The notes under the pieces are model-generated. The model saw only the letters and a list, made by a program, of their open reading frames with translations, ran no database searches and was not told where the DNA came from. A stretch of DNA of 64,000 nt, from assembly GCF_003627035.1 (NCBI RefSeq), contig NZ_CP032626.1, forward strand, positions 558,001 through 622,000. The letters are read 5' to 3'. Position numbers and translations under genes: made by a program. Shown here one piece after another: positions 8,793 through 18,122 of the stretch (position 1 is the stretch's first letter; each line of letters begins with the position of its first letter). The DNA is from Apilactobacillus bombintestini. Lineage in GTDB: Bacteria > Bacillota > Bacilli > Lactobacillales > Lactobacillaceae.

Positions 8793-10580
8793 ATGGCAAC
8801 TCCACATATTGAACATAAATTAACTTTGCTTCCCGATTTACCAGGATGTTATTTAATGAAAAACAAACTGGGAAAAATTATATATGTTGGGAAAGCAAAA
8901 AACTTAAAGAATCGTGTTAGATCATACTTCAAAAGTAGTCATGAAGGAAAGACTGCTAAATTAGTGTCACAGATTCGTGACTTCGAAACTATTATAACAT
9001 CAACTGATAAAGAAGCTTTCTTATTAGAAATTACTTTAATTCAAAAGCATCGTCCTTATTACAATATACAATTAAAACAAGGACACGGTGGATATCCATA
9101 TATTAAGATAACTAACGAAACGGATCCACAAATCAAAATAGCCAATACTATTAAAAGAGATGGTGGTTATTACTTCGGTCCATATCCTAATGTATATGCT
9201 GCTGATGAAACATTAAATTTCCTACAAAAGGTATATCCTTTAAGAAGATGTAATGGATTTCAAAATCGTCCTTGCTTGTACTATCACATGGGACAATGTT
9301 TGGGAGCATGTTTTAAAAAGGTTCATAAGTCAGTATATGATGAACAAATTAAACATATTAAATCATTTTTGAATGGTGATGTAAGTATAGCAAAGGAAAT
9401 GTTAACAAAGAAAATGTTAGATGCTTCCAAAGATTTGCAATACGAACGTGCTGCTGAAATTCGTGATCAATTAAAATATATTGAAATTACCGTAGAAAAG
9501 CAAAAGATTATTTCTAATGATTATACACATAGAGATATCTTTAATTATTATGTAAATCACGGATGGATTTCAATTCAAATTTTCTTTATTAGACAAGCAC
9601 GACTACTTAAACGTGTTAAGAGAACCTTTCCTATTGCTGATACAGCTAAGGAATCTATGGAAAACTTTATTGTACAATTCTATTCACAAGAAAATCACCA
9701 ACTTCCTAAAGAAATTTTGGTTCCTGAAAGTTTGGATACGAATTTAATATCTGATACGCTAGATGTAGCAGTTCGTGTACCTAAGCGTGGTCAAAAGAAA
9801 GACCTATTAGATATGGCTGAAAAGAATGCCAAATTAGTCTTAGATGAAAAATTCCGTTTAATGGAATTAGATAATATTAAGACAGTTGGTGCAATGGACG
9901 AATTATGTGTAGCATTGAGTATTCCAAAGGGTCGTACAATAGAGGCATTTGACCATTCTCATATTCAAGGAGCAGATTTAGTTTCTGCCATGGTACAATT
10001 TGTAGATGGAAAGCCAAATAAGAATGCTTACCGTAAATATAAACTACGTAATGAAGACCATGCTGACGAAGCAGCAAGTACTCGAGAAGTTATACGTCGT
10101 AGATACACTAGATTGTTGAAAGAACATGCTGCTATGCCAGACTTAATTTTAATGGATGGTGGAGATATCCAGTTAAACGCGGTAAAGGATGTTTTGGAAA
10201 ATGAATTAGGATTATCTATTCCGGTTGCAGGGATGGTTAAAAATGATAAACATAAGACTGCTGATCTATTATTCGGAGAATTAGATGAGCATGTTTCTCT
10301 AAATCCTAGAAGCCAAGCATTTTACTTAGTACAAAGAGTACAAGATGAAGTCCATCGCTTTGCTATTAATTTCCATCGTCAAGTTCATACTAAGCATTCA
10401 TTAAGTTCTGAATTAGATACTATTGAAGGAGTTGGACCTAAAACTAGAAATAAGCTTTTGAATGAATTTAAATCTATGAAGAAAATTTCGGAAGCTTCAT
10501 TGGATAAAATTGAATCATTAGGTATTCCAACTCAAACTGCAAAAAATATTAAATATACTTTAAGTAACATTGAAAAATGA
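8793..10580 (+). CDS. uvrC: Excinuclease ABC subunit C
   Basis: UvrC makes both incisions around a bulky DNA lesion after UvrAB loading. The 595-residue protein has an N-terminal GIY-YIG nuclease (GCYLMKNKLGKIIYVGKAKNLKNRVRSYF in parts, residues about 15-45), a UVR motif near 200-235 (ERAAEIRDQLKYI), the RNase H-like C-terminal nuclease (FDHSHIQGADLVSAMVQF) and terminal helix-hairpin-helix motifs (IEGVGPKTRNKLL). The ATG at 8793 is preferred over GTG 8784 because GAGGTGA is at 8781-8787. uvrA and uvrB are not in the window. Confidence 0.96.
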   Translation: MATPHIEHKLTLLPDLPGCYLMKNKLGKIIYVGKAKNLKNRVRSYFKSSHEGKTAKLVSQIRDFETIITSTDKEAFLLEITLIQKHRPYYNIQLKQGHGGYPYIKITNETDPQIKIANTIKRDGGYYFGPYPNVYAADETLNFLQKVYPLRRCNGFQNRPCLYYHMGQCLGACFKKVHKSVYDEQIKHIKSFLNGDVSIAKEMLTKKMLDASKDLQYERAAEIRDQLKYIEITVEKQKIISNDYTHRDIFNYYVNHGWISIQIFFIRQARLLKRVKRTFPIADTAKESMENFIVQFYSQENHQLPKEILVPESLDTNLISDTLDVAVRVPKRGQKKDLLDMAEKNAKLVLDEKFRLMELDNIKTVGAMDELCVALSIPKGRTIEAFDHSHIQGADLVSAMVQFVDGKPNKNAYRKYKLRNEDHADEAASTREVIRRRYTRLLKEHAAMPDLILMDGGDIQLNAVKDVLENELGLSIPVAGMVKNDKHKTADLLFGELDEHVSLNPRSQAFYLVQRVQDEVHRFAINFHRQVHTKHSLSSELDTIEGVGPKTRNKLLNEFKSMKKISEASLDKIESLGIPTQTAKNIKYTLSNIEK

Positions 10581-10589
10581 TGCTAAGTA

Positions 10590-10618
10590 TTTACTGAGTT
10601 AAAAAATACAGTTATACT
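10590..10618 (+). promoter_or_regulatory. obg promoter
   Basis: TTTACT (10590-10595) and TATACT (10613-10618) are separated by 17 bases. Confidence 0.5.
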
Positions 10619-10652
10619 AAACTATAAAATAAAAAGATAGAGCGGAGATAAA

Positions 10653-11945
10653 ATGTTTGTAGATCAAGTAAAAATTAATGTTAAATCAGGAAAGGGAGGT
10701 AACGGAATCGTTGCCTTCAGAAGAGAAAAATATGTTCCTAATGGTGGACCTGCCGGAGGAGACGGTGGTCGCGGTGGAAGTGTTATCTTTGCCGTAGAAA
10801 CCGGAATGAGTACCTTAATGGACTTTAGATATAAACGTAAATTTAAGGCCGACAACGGTGCTGATGGTGGAAATAAAAAAATGACCGGTAAAAGTGCCGA
10901 TGATTTATATATTTATGTACCAGAAGGAACTTCAGTATATGATGACAATACTAATAAGTTATTGTTTGATTTAGTAAACCCAGATGATAAATTCGTAGCC
11001 CTAAAAGGTGGCCGTGGAGGTCGTGGAAACACTCACTTTGCTTCTGCTAAGAATTCAGCACCTGAAATTGCTGAAAATGGTGAACCTGGTGAAGAATTAA
11101 ACGTACGACTAGAACTAAAAATGTTAGCTGATGTTGGTTTAGTAGGATTCCCATCGGTAGGTAAATCTACTTTGCTTTCTACTATTACAACAGCTAAGCC
11201 TAAAGTTGCTCAATATCATTTCACTACATTAGTTCCTAATCTAGGAATGGTAAGATTGGATGATGGTCGTGACTTTGTTATTGCTGACTTACCAGGACTT
11301 ATCGAAGGTGCATCATCTGGTGTTGGTTTAGGATTCAAATTTCTAAGACACGTAGAAAGAACTAGAGTTATTTTGCATCTAGTTGATATGAGTGGCCAAG
11401 AAGGCAGAAGTCCTTATGAAGATTACAAGAAGATTAATGATGAATTATCCAAATATGATGATAATTTATTAAAACGTCCACAAATTGTGGTTGCCACAAA
11501 GATGGATATGCCTGATTCAGAAGATAATCTAGCAGAGTTTAAAGAACAAATTAAACAAGATGATGTAGCATATGAAGTTCTTCCTATTTCATCTGTAACT
11601 CATAAAGGATTAAAGGAATTAATTAGTAAGACTTCAGACTTACTAGAAACAACTCCTAAATTCCCAATTACTGATGTGGAAGATGTTAAAGACGATGAAG
11701 TTGAATACAATGCTGATGAAGAAGCACCATTTAACATCAAACGTGATGAAGACGGTGTATGGGTATTGTATGGAGATAAGATTGAAAAACTATTCCAAAT
11801 GACTGATACTACTCATGATCAAAGTATGTTACGTTTCGCAAGACAACTTAGAGGAATGGGTGTAGATGATGCACTAAGAAAACACGGTGCTAAAGATGGC
11901 GACTTAGTTTCTATCTTAGACTTTACATTTACTTTCGTGGATTAA
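10653..11945 (+). CDS. obg: GTPase Obg/CgtA
   Basis: Obg is an essential GTPase that binds late 50S intermediates and is linked to stress and ppGpp. The glycine-rich Obg fold fills residues 1-158 ([27 protein letters not shown]), followed by a GTPase domain with [17 protein letters not shown] and ATKMD, and an OCT domain at the C-terminus ([15 protein letters not shown]). The 430-residue length is normal. Own promoter and terminator; the start is an ATG behind AGCGGAG. Confidence 0.96.
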   Translation: MFVDQVKINVKSGKGGNGIVAFRREKYVPNGGPAGGDGGRGGSVIFAVETGMSTLMDFRYKRKFKADNGADGGNKKMTGKSADDLYIYVPEGTSVYDDNTNKLLFDLVNPDDKFVALKGGRGGRGNTHFASAKNSAPEIAENGEPGEELNVRLELKMLADVGLVGFPSVGKSTLLSTITTAKPKVAQYHFTTLVPNLGMVRLDDGRDFVIADLPGLIEGASSGVGLGFKFLRHVERTRVILHLVDMSGQEGRSPYEDYKKINDELSKYDDNLLKRPQIVVATKMDMPDSEDNLAEFKEQIKQDDVAYEVLPISSVTHKGLKELISKTSDLLETTPKFPITDVEDVKDDEVEYNADEEAPFNIKRDEDGVWVLYGDKIEKLFQMTDTTHDQSMLRFARQLRGMGVDDALRKHGAKDGDLVSILDFTFTFVD

Positions 11946-11952
11946 TTAAAAT

Positions 11953-11977
11953 GATGGGGTAATCCCATCTTTTTTTA
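11953..11977 (+). terminator. obg terminator
   Basis: GATGGG (11953-11958) / CCCATC (11964-11969) with a 5-base loop is followed by eight T residues. Confidence 0.82.
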
Positions 11978-11979
11978 TG

Positions 11980-11988
11980 TGCTACAAT
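11980..11988 (+). promoter_or_regulatory. rnz extended -10 promoter
   Basis: TGC followed by TACAAT (11983-11988) forms an extended -10 element directly after the obg terminator. The -35 region is weak. It would drive rnz-recJ-apt. Confidence 0.45.
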
Positions 11989-12030
11989 TTATATATATGT
12001 TTAACGCTTATAGAAAAGGAAAAATGATTT

Positions 12031-12966
12031 ATGCAATTAGAATTTTTAGGAACTGGGTCAGGAGTCCCTGGTAAATTTAGAAATGTATCTTCAACTGCTT
12101 TAAAACTACTAGATGAATGTAATTCAGTCTGGTTATTTGATTGTGGGGAAGGAACTCAACAACAAATTTTAAGAACTAACTTAAAGCCAAGAAAAATTAA
12201 TAAAATATTTATAACTCATTTACATGGGGATCATATTTTTGGTTTGCCTGGTTTATTGAGTTCTAGATCATTTCAAGGTGGAAATACACCACTAACTATA
12301 TATGGCCCAAAAGGGATTAAAGATTTTGTTAGAGTTAGTTTAAGCGTGTCACAAACTAAACTATCCTATAAAATTAATTATGTAGAAATAAAACAACCAG
12401 GAGTTATTTTGGATGATGATAAATTTAAAGTAACCATTGGTAGATTAGATCATCAAATTGCTTCATATGGTTTTAGAGTAGAAGAAAAGGATCATCCAGG
12501 TGAACTTTTAGTGGATAAATTAAAAGAAGCCGGTATTCCATCAGGACCTGTATATGGAAAAATTAAGAACGGCCAAACTGTTACTTTAGATGATGGAAGA
12601 GTGATTGATGGTAAACAATACATTGGACCTGCACAAAAAGGACGTACTGTAACTATTATCGGAGATACTAGAAGTAATCTTTCCAGTTATAATTTGGCAC
12701 AAAATGCCGATGTATTAGTTCACGAAAGTACTTTTGGTAAAGGTGAAAGTCGTTTAGCACACAGTTATTATCATTCTACTAATATGCAAGCTGCTAAATT
12801 AGCTAAAAAGGCTGGAGTACACAAATTATTATTAACTCATATCTCTGCAAGATACACAGGTGGTATGGCATATGAACTACAAAAGCAAGCCAGATCTATT
12901 TTCCCTAACTCTAGAGTAGTAAAGGATTTTGACATAATAGATATTCCATTTGATAAAAATAATTAA
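12031..12966 (+). CDS. rnz: Ribonuclease Z (tRNA 3'-endonuclease)
   Basis: RNase Z cleaves the 3' trailer from tRNA precursors that lack an encoded CCA. The 311-residue metallo-beta-lactamase protein has the metal motif [12 protein letters not shown], an early FDCGEGTQ, the exosite region ([13 protein letters not shown]) and the later HESTF and LLTHISARY motifs. This suits the window's tRNA-Ser, whose 3' end lacks encoded CCA. It is the first gene of a compact run with recJ (13 bases between) and apt (17 bases). Confidence 0.95.
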   Translation: MQLEFLGTGSGVPGKFRNVSSTALKLLDECNSVWLFDCGEGTQQQILRTNLKPRKINKIFITHLHGDHIFGLPGLLSSRSFQGGNTPLTIYGPKGIKDFVRVSLSVSQTKLSYKINYVEIKQPGVILDDDKFKVTIGRLDHQIASYGFRVEEKDHPGELLVDKLKEAGIPSGPVYGKIKNGQTVTLDDGRVIDGKQYIGPAQKGRTVTIIGDTRSNLSSYNLAQNADVLVHESTFGKGESRLAHSYYHSTNMQAAKLAKKAGVHKLLLTHISARYTGGMAYELQKQARSIFPNSRVVKDFDIIDIPFDKNN

Positions 12967-12979
12967 AAGGGTTGATTGA

Positions 12980-15286
12980 ATGCTATCCGCAAATTTTAAT
13001 TGGAAACATAAAAATACTGATGTTTCTGAAGACGCCATAAATATTGGTAAGAAAATAGGTATTAGTTCAGCAATTGTCGAATCATTAATCCAACGTGGTT
13101 ATGATGATGAAGAGAAAATAAATTCATTTCTAAATCCACAATTAAGTGATTTAAGAGATCCGTTTTTATTACATGATATGAAGAAAGCATGTGACCGTAT
13201 AAAAACTGCTATCGAAAATAATGAAAAAATTACCGTTTATGGTGATTACGATGCTGATGGAATAACTAGTACTTCGGTTATGTATGAAACCCTACAAAAT
13301 TTAGGGGCTAACGTAGACTATTTTGTTCCTAATCGTTTTACTGATGGTTATGGTCCTAATCCAGATGTTTATAAACGATTGATAAATGATGGAACTAATT
13401 TAGTGGTTACGGTTGACAACGGAGTGTCTGGTAATGAATCAGTGGCTGTAGCTAATGAATTAGGTTGTGATGTAATTATTACTGATCACCACGAATTGCC
13501 TGATAAATTACCAGATGCTTATGCAATTGTACATGCTAGATATCCAGGGGATGAGTATCCTTTTGGTGAATTTTCTGGAGTAGGAATTGCATTTAAAGTG
13601 GCAACAGCCTTATTAGATGAAGTACCAGAAGAATATTTAGATTTAGCTGCTATTGGAACGGTAGCAGATTTAGTGTCATTAACCGATGAAAACCGTATTT
13701 TAGTTAAATATGGTTTACAAATGATTGCTAATACAGAACGCCCAGGATTATATAGTTTAGGAAAATTAGCCGGCTTAAAAGGTGAGTTAAACGAAGAAAG
13801 TATAAGCTTTGGTTTAGCACCTCGTTTGAATGCTTTGGGACGCATGGGTGATGCAAGTAGTGGAGTAGAACTTTTAACTACTTTTGATGATGAAAAAGCT
13901 GATGCATTAGCTCATGATACAGAAGAACAAAACAAAAGACGTCGCAAATTTGTAGAAGATATTACTACGGAAGCTGTAATACAAGCACAAACCCAAAATG
14001 ATGATGCAGTGCAAGTCGTATATGGCCAAAATTGGCACGAAGGTGTAGTTGGAATTGTGGCAAGTAGATTGGTAGAAAAATTCCAAAAGCCTAGCTTAGT
14101 GCTTAATTTAGACTCAAATACTGGGATATTAAAGGGATCTGGAAGAAGTGTAGAAGGATTTAATTTATTTGATGCACTAAATGGTGTTAGAGATAAAATG
14201 ATATCATTTGGTGGTCATGCAATGGCTGTTGGTCTAAGTGTTGATGAAGAACATATAAACGAAATTAGTCAACATTTAAATGAATATGCAAAAACACATA
14301 AATTAGATGCAAATGCTAAGTCAGATTTATTAATATCTGGAAGATTAAAATGTGAAGATGTTAATGAAGAATTGTTTAATCAACTTCAATTGTTAGCACC
14401 TTTTGGAACCGATAATGAATATCCGGTGTTTGAATTTAGTCCTAATATGGTTACTAATATTCAAACTATGGGTAAAGATAATAGTCATTTGAAGTTTCAA
14501 ATGGTAGATAAGCAAGGTAAGGTTAATGTATTAGCATTTAAGCATGGCTCACAAGCTAATGACTTAATCAATAACTGTGATAATGTTTTAGTGGCTGGAC
14601 ATTTAGACAAAAATACTTGGCGTGGTAAAACTACTATACAAATCATGTTAGATGATATGCGTAGTAGTGGTATTGAGATAATTGATAAACGTACACACGT
14701 ATTAGCTAAGGAAATGTTTAAGCCAACTGGAAATTACATTTTCTTTAGTGAAAAGCTATATAAAAAGTTAAGTCCGTTTGTGAACAATAATTCTACTAGT
14801 AGCCTATATTCCAATTTGTCTTCACAGGATAAATTTGATAATATATTAATTGTCGATTGTCCAAATGATGTGTCGCATCTAGAAGATGCTTTGAGTAAAA
14901 TTAGTTTTAATAGCGTGACATTTTATCTATTTAAAAATCATTATATTTTTAAAAAAGGGATGCCAAATCGTACACAATATGCTAAACTATTTAAGTTCAT
15001 TAAGACGCATAACGATATTCAGATACATGATAAGATAAACAAAATTGGTAGTTATTTAGATATCGATGTACAAACATTAATTTTTATGATTAATGTATTT
15101 AATGATTTAAATTTTGTTTATATAGAAAATGGAATTATGAATTATAATCCTGATCTGGTTAATACAGCTTTAACTGAAAGCCGAGTATACCAGGATAGAG
15201 AGAAACAAATTGAAACTGAGAAGAAACTTTTAGCTGTTAGTGGTGAAAAGTTTAAGCAAAACGTTCGAATTTGTTTGGATAAGTGA
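12980..15286 (+). CDS. recJ: Single-stranded-DNA-specific exonuclease RecJ
   Basis: RecJ degrades single-stranded DNA 5' to 3' in recombination and mismatch or base-excision repair. The DHH-family core shows VYGDYDADGITSTS (near residue 80), VTVDNGVSG and ITDHHELPD. The DHHA1 motif GGHAMAVGL follows near 410, then an OB-like region. The 768 residues include the long C-terminal extension of lactobacillar RecJ proteins. The ATG lies behind AAAAGGGTTGA. It is co-transcribed with rnz and apt. Confidence 0.95.
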   Translation: MLSANFNWKHKNTDVSEDAINIGKKIGISSAIVESLIQRGYDDEEKINSFLNPQLSDLRDPFLLHDMKKACDRIKTAIENNEKITVYGDYDADGITSTSVMYETLQNLGANVDYFVPNRFTDGYGPNPDVYKRLINDGTNLVVTVDNGVSGNESVAVANELGCDVIITDHHELPDKLPDAYAIVHARYPGDEYPFGEFSGVGIAFKVATALLDEVPEEYLDLAAIGTVADLVSLTDENRILVKYGLQMIANTERPGLYSLGKLAGLKGELNEESISFGLAPRLNALGRMGDASSGVELLTTFDDEKADALAHDTEEQNKRRRKFVEDITTEAVIQAQTQNDDAVQVVYGQNWHEGVVGIVASRLVEKFQKPSLVLNLDSNTGILKGSGRSVEGFNLFDALNGVRDKMISFGGHAMAVGLSVDEEHINEISQHLNEYAKTHKLDANAKSDLLISGRLKCEDVNEELFNQLQLLAPFGTDNEYPVFEFSPNMVTNIQTMGKDNSHLKFQMVDKQGKVNVLAFKHGSQANDLINNCDNVLVAGHLDKNTWRGKTTIQIMLDDMRSSGIEIIDKRTHVLAKEMFKPTGNYIFFSEKLYKKLSPFVNNNSTSSLYSNLSSQDKFDNILIVDCPNDVSHLEDALSKISFNSVTFYLFKNHYIFKKGMPNRTQYAKLFKFIKTHNDIQIHDKINKIGSYLDIDVQTLIFMINVFNDLNFVYIENGIMNYNPDLVNTALTESRVYQDREKQIETEKKLLAVSGEKFKQNVRICLDK

Positions 15287-15303
15287 AAGGAAGTTATTGA
15301 CTA

Positions 15304-15822
15304 ATGGCACTTGATTTGCATGATTATGTTGCAAGTTATGAAAATTTTCCAGAACCTGGTGTCTTATTTAGAGACATTTCACCACTTATGGAAGATGGAA
15401 AAGCATACCATCAAGCTACTGATGAAATAGTTAAGTATGCTAAAGAAAAAAAGGTCGACTTAATTGTTGGTCCTGAAGCTCGTGGCTTTATTGTGGGTTG
15501 CCCAGTTGCTTATGATTTAGGCATTGGATTTGTACCTGCAAGAAAGAAAGGTAAATTACCAGGTGAAACAGTAGAAGCTTCATATGGTTTGGAATATGGA
15601 AAATCCTCTTTATACCTTCATGCTGATGCTGTTAAACCAGGCCAACGAGTATTAATCACCGACGATTTACTTGCTACTGGTGGTACTATTGAAGCTACAA
15701 TTAAACTAGTTGAACAACTTGGTGGAATTGTAGTAGGTACTGCATTTATTATTGAAATTGAAGCTCTAAAAGGTAGAGAAAAAATAAAAGATTACGATAT
15801 ACTAAGTCTTTTAAAATATTAA
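15304..15822 (+). CDS. apt: Adenine phosphoribosyltransferase
   Basis: Apt salvages adenine to AMP using PRPP. The 172-residue protein has [22 protein letters not shown] and the PRPP-binding loop [13 protein letters not shown]. It sits 17 bases after recJ, the same recJ-apt pairing seen widely in Firmicutes, where apt often precedes rel. Here rel is about 42 kb away. Start ATG behind AAAGGAAG. Confidence 0.96.
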   Translation: MALDLHDYVASYENFPEPGVLFRDISPLMEDGKAYHQATDEIVKYAKEKKVDLIVGPEARGFIVGCPVAYDLGIGFVPARKKGKLPGETVEASYGLEYGKSSLYLHADAVKPGQRVLITDDLLATGGTIEATIKLVEQLGGIVVGTAFIIEIEALKGREKIKDYDILSLLKY

Positions 15823-15829
15823 CAATTAT

Positions 15830-15857
15830 GGAATGTGCCTTAGTGGCGCATTCTTTT
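15830..15857 (+). terminator. apt terminator
   Basis: GAATGTGCC (15831-15839) / GGCGCATTC with one G-T pair and a 5-base loop is followed by TTTTAT. It ends just before the tRNA gene. Confidence 0.75.
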
Positions 15858-15859
15858 AT

Positions 15860-15947
15860 GGAGAGTTGGCAGAGCGGTAATGCATCGGACTCGAAATCCG
15901 ACGAACCGGTTTTTCCCGGCGGGCAGGTTCGACTCCTGTACTCTCCT
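15860..15947 (+). tRNA. tRNA-Ser (anticodon CGA)
   Basis: The acceptor stem GGAGAGT (15860-15866) pairs perfectly with ACTCTCC (15940-15946). The anticodon arm TCGGA-CTCGAAA-TCCGA puts CGA at the anticodon, so it reads UCG. A long variable arm (CCGG-loop-CCGG) is typical of serine tRNA, and the T loop is TTCGACT. No CCA is encoded, so RNase Z and a CCA-adding enzyme are needed. The discriminator base read from the DNA is T, whereas bacterial tRNA-Ser usually carries G. The strand and ends are clear; the gene has its own downstream terminator. Confidence 0.95.
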
Positions 15948-15980
15948 TTAAACAGTGTTCATATGTTTTCATATGATGCT

Positions 15981-16017
15981 AAAATCATTGGTAATCTAGG
16001 ATTATCAATGATTTTTT
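15981..16017 (+). terminator. tRNA-Ser terminator
   Basis: A roughly 14-bp stem (15982-15995 with 16001-16014, AAATCATTGGTAAT / ATTATCAATGATTT, one G-T pair) is followed by a T-rich tail. Confidence 0.85.
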
Positions 16018-16020
16018 ATT

Positions 16021-16390
16021 TATATAAGTTGCTGAATTAATATCAAAGGGCATTCAAAAGATCATTCAATTTTTTGTTAAAAATTAAGATAATTAGTAAG
16101 CTTTTTAACAGCATCCTTATTAACTGCTTTTGGTGAACAATAGTGGACTATTTAATGAAAAAAGCTTTTAATTTATTTTGTAATAATTGGTATTTTAGGT
16201 TGCTTGTTAACTGATCTTATTAATGAATATATCAATAATAGATTTATAACTTTATTATTAATTTTATAATATAAGCAAAAAAGAAAAAATTTATGGATTC
16301 AATAAATTAATTGTCACCACCAAGTTCAAAACAATTATTTTCTGAATTTTGGTGGCTGCATCCAAAATAATAAAAATGTTTAATTATTTA
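16021..16390. other. Gene-free stretch with probable decayed coding remnants
   Basis: No intact gene is visible. On the minus strand 16148-16077 reads in frame as a protein-like C-terminus ending KDAVKKLTNYLNF and a stop, without a start codon. On the plus strand an ATG at 16155 opens a frame that, after a one-base shift near 16160, reads as a hydrophobic, lipoprotein-like peptide up to a stop at 16269. A hairpin CCACCAA (16317-16323) / TTGGTGG (16349-16355) lies further on without a T tract. I read this as decayed accessory DNA; the remnants are too short to name. Confidence 0.4.
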
Positions 16391-16395
16391 AAAAG

Positions 16396-16427
16396 GCCTA
16401 CTAATTTAATTATTAGTAGGTTTTTTA
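16396..16427. terminator. Orphan terminator upstream of mvaS
   Basis: CCTACTAAT (16397-16405) / ATTAGTAGG (16412-16420) is preceded by A residues and followed by six T residues. It could work in both directions. The tRNA already has a terminator and mvaS starts after this one, so no visible gene accounts for it. Confidence 0.8.
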
Positions 16428-16440
16428 TTACGCGTATTTT

Positions 16441-16469
16441 TTGTTATCATTAAGGAACCATAGTATAAT
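16441..16469 (+). promoter_or_regulatory. mvaS promoter
   Basis: TTGTTA (16441-16446) and consensus TATAAT (16464-16469) have a 17-base spacer. Confidence 0.7.
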
Positions 16470-16505
16470 TATTATATTAAAAAATGGAAAGTGTGGATTG
16501 TCATT

Positions 16506-17672
16506 ATGAGTGTTGGAATTGATAAAATGAGTTTTTTCTCTTCAGATATGTATTTAGACATGGTTGATTTAGCTAATGCAAGAAATGAAGATCCTAATAA
16601 ATACTTAATTGGTATTGGTCAAAAGAAACAAGCGGTTATACCTAACACACAAGATGTTGTAACCATGGCTGCTAATGCCTGTGAAAAAATTATTGATGAC
16701 GATAATCGTAAGAAAATTGATTTAATAATTTTTGGAACTGAAACAGGTGTAGATAACTCTAAGTCTGCGGCTATTTATTTACAAAACATGCTAGGATTAA
16801 GCAGACGTGCAAGAGCTTTCGAAGTTAAACAAGCTTGTTATGGAGCTACTGCTGGACTTCAAATGGCTAAAGAGTATGTAACTAACCATCCAGACAAACA
16901 AGCATTGGTTATTGGAGCAGATATTGCCAGATATGGAATTAAAACACCTGGAGAAGTAACTCAAGGTGGCGGTGCTATGGCAATGGTAGTTTCATCTAAT
17001 CCATCCATGTTAGAATTCGAAGGCCCAAGTACATTCTATTCAGATGATATTATGGACTTTTGGCGCCCTTTATACCGTACTGAAGCAGTTGTTGATGGTC
17101 ATTATTCCAATGATGTTTATGTTAAGTTCTTTAAAAACACTTGGGATGAATATAAGAAGATTACGGGATTATCTATAGATGACTTTAAGGCAATGACTTT
17201 CCATCTTCCATACACCAAGATGGGGATTAAAGGTTTGAGAGCCATTTTAAATGAAGCTGATGAAGATAAACAAGAACATCTTAAGCAAGAATTCGAATAC
17301 GGTAGAAAATATAATGAAAATGTTGGTAATTTATATACTGGATCATTATATTTGAATGTATTGTCATTATTGAATAATTCAACAGACTTACAAACAGGGG
17401 ACCGAATTGGATTGTTTAGTTACGGATCAGGTGCCCAAGGAGAATTCTTCTCTATGAAGTTGAAGGACGGATTTAAGAATGATCAATTAGCTGATCAAAT
17501 AGATACCGACTTGAAGAATAGAAAACGAGTTTCAGTTGAAGAATATGAACGCATTTTTAATAACTGGATTCCTATTAAAGATGGCGATATTAATTTGGAT
17601 TATGAAAATGACAGTGCTGATTTCTTCTTGAAAGGTGTTAAGAATCACCAAAGAATCTATGGTAGAAAGTAG
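16506..17672 (+). CDS. mvaS: Hydroxymethylglutaryl-CoA synthase
   Basis: MvaS condenses acetyl-CoA and acetoacetyl-CoA to HMG-CoA, the entry to the mevalonate pathway for isoprenoids, and so feeds UppS in this same window. The thiolase-fold protein has Glu79 (FGTETGVDNSKS) and nucleophile Cys111 (KQACYGATAG), exactly the bacterial family numbering when the ATG at 16506 is used. A GTG five codons upstream is rejected because it overlaps the ribosome binding region. The length of 388 residues is normal. The next gene ndt follows after 9 bases. Confidence 0.95.
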   Translation: MSVGIDKMSFFSSDMYLDMVDLANARNEDPNKYLIGIGQKKQAVIPNTQDVVTMAANACEKIIDDDNRKKIDLIIFGTETGVDNSKSAAIYLQNMLGLSRRARAFEVKQACYGATAGLQMAKEYVTNHPDKQALVIGADIARYGIKTPGEVTQGGGAMAMVVSSNPSMLEFEGPSTFYSDDIMDFWRPLYRTEAVVDGHYSNDVYVKFFKNTWDEYKKITGLSIDDFKAMTFHLPYTKMGIKGLRAILNEADEDKQEHLKQEFEYGRKYNENVGNLYTGSLYLNVLSLLNNSTDLQTGDRIGLFSYGSGAQGEFFSMKLKDGFKNDQLADQIDTDLKNRKRVSVEEYERIFNNWIPIKDGDINLDYENDSADFFLKGVKNHQRIYGRK

Positions 17673-17681
17673 GATATAATT

Positions 17682-18122
17682 ATGAATTTATATTTAGCAG
17701 GACCTTTTTTTGATGATGAACAAATTGATAGGGTGGAACGTGTAGAAAAAGCCTTAAATCAAAATACGACTGTGGATAATTTTTTCAGTCCTAGATTGTC
17801 TACTGTGGATAAAAGTCTTGAAGTCGGTAGTGATGAATGGTCTAAAGCAGTATTTAAGCTGGACGTTGATGAAATAAAAAAAGCTGATGCAGTTATCGCA
17901 ATTATCGACTTTGTTGACGACAATGTTGATAGCGGCACAGCTTTTGAAATTGGATATGCACATGCTATTAATAAGCCTGTTATTTTATTCCATGAAAAAA
18001 GTGGTAACGTTAATTTGATGCTATCTAATGGTTCAAATTCTTATTTAACAACAATTGATGATATTGTTAAATTTGATTTTGTAAAAATACCTGAATATAA
18101 ATACAACGGTAAAGTATTTTAA
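17682..18122 (+). CDS. ndt: Nucleoside 2-deoxyribosyltransferase
   Basis: This enzyme transfers deoxyribose between purine and pyrimidine bases, a salvage activity common in lactobacilli. The 146-residue protein has the N-terminal YLAGPFF, the catalytic Glu89 in [12 protein letters not shown] and a C-terminal YNGKVF resembling the active-site tail of the Lactobacillus enzymes. It follows mvaS by 9 bases and is probably co-transcribed. Its stop codon overlaps the lexA stop on the other strand, and no terminator separates them. Substrate range (purine-only type I or general type II) is not decided by the sequence. Confidence 0.88.
   Translation: MNLYLAGPFFDDEQIDRVERVEKALNQNTTVDNFFSPRLSTVDKSLEVGSDEWSKAVFKLDVDEIKKADAVIAIIDFVDDNVDSGTAFEIGYAHAINKPVILFHEKSGNVNLMLSNGSNSYLTTIDDIVKFDFVKIPEYKYNGKVF

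Noticed and set aside
15828-16040. 70-codon open frame running through the tRNA-Ser gene
   Set aside because: It covers a terminator, a complete tRNA and a second terminator, has no ribosome binding site and no protein-like composition.
16155-16165. A6G run considered as a programmed frameshift site
   Set aside because: The downstream hydrophobic frame needs a +1 shift, not the -1 shift favoured by this slippery sequence, and there is no stimulatory structure; decay is simpler.
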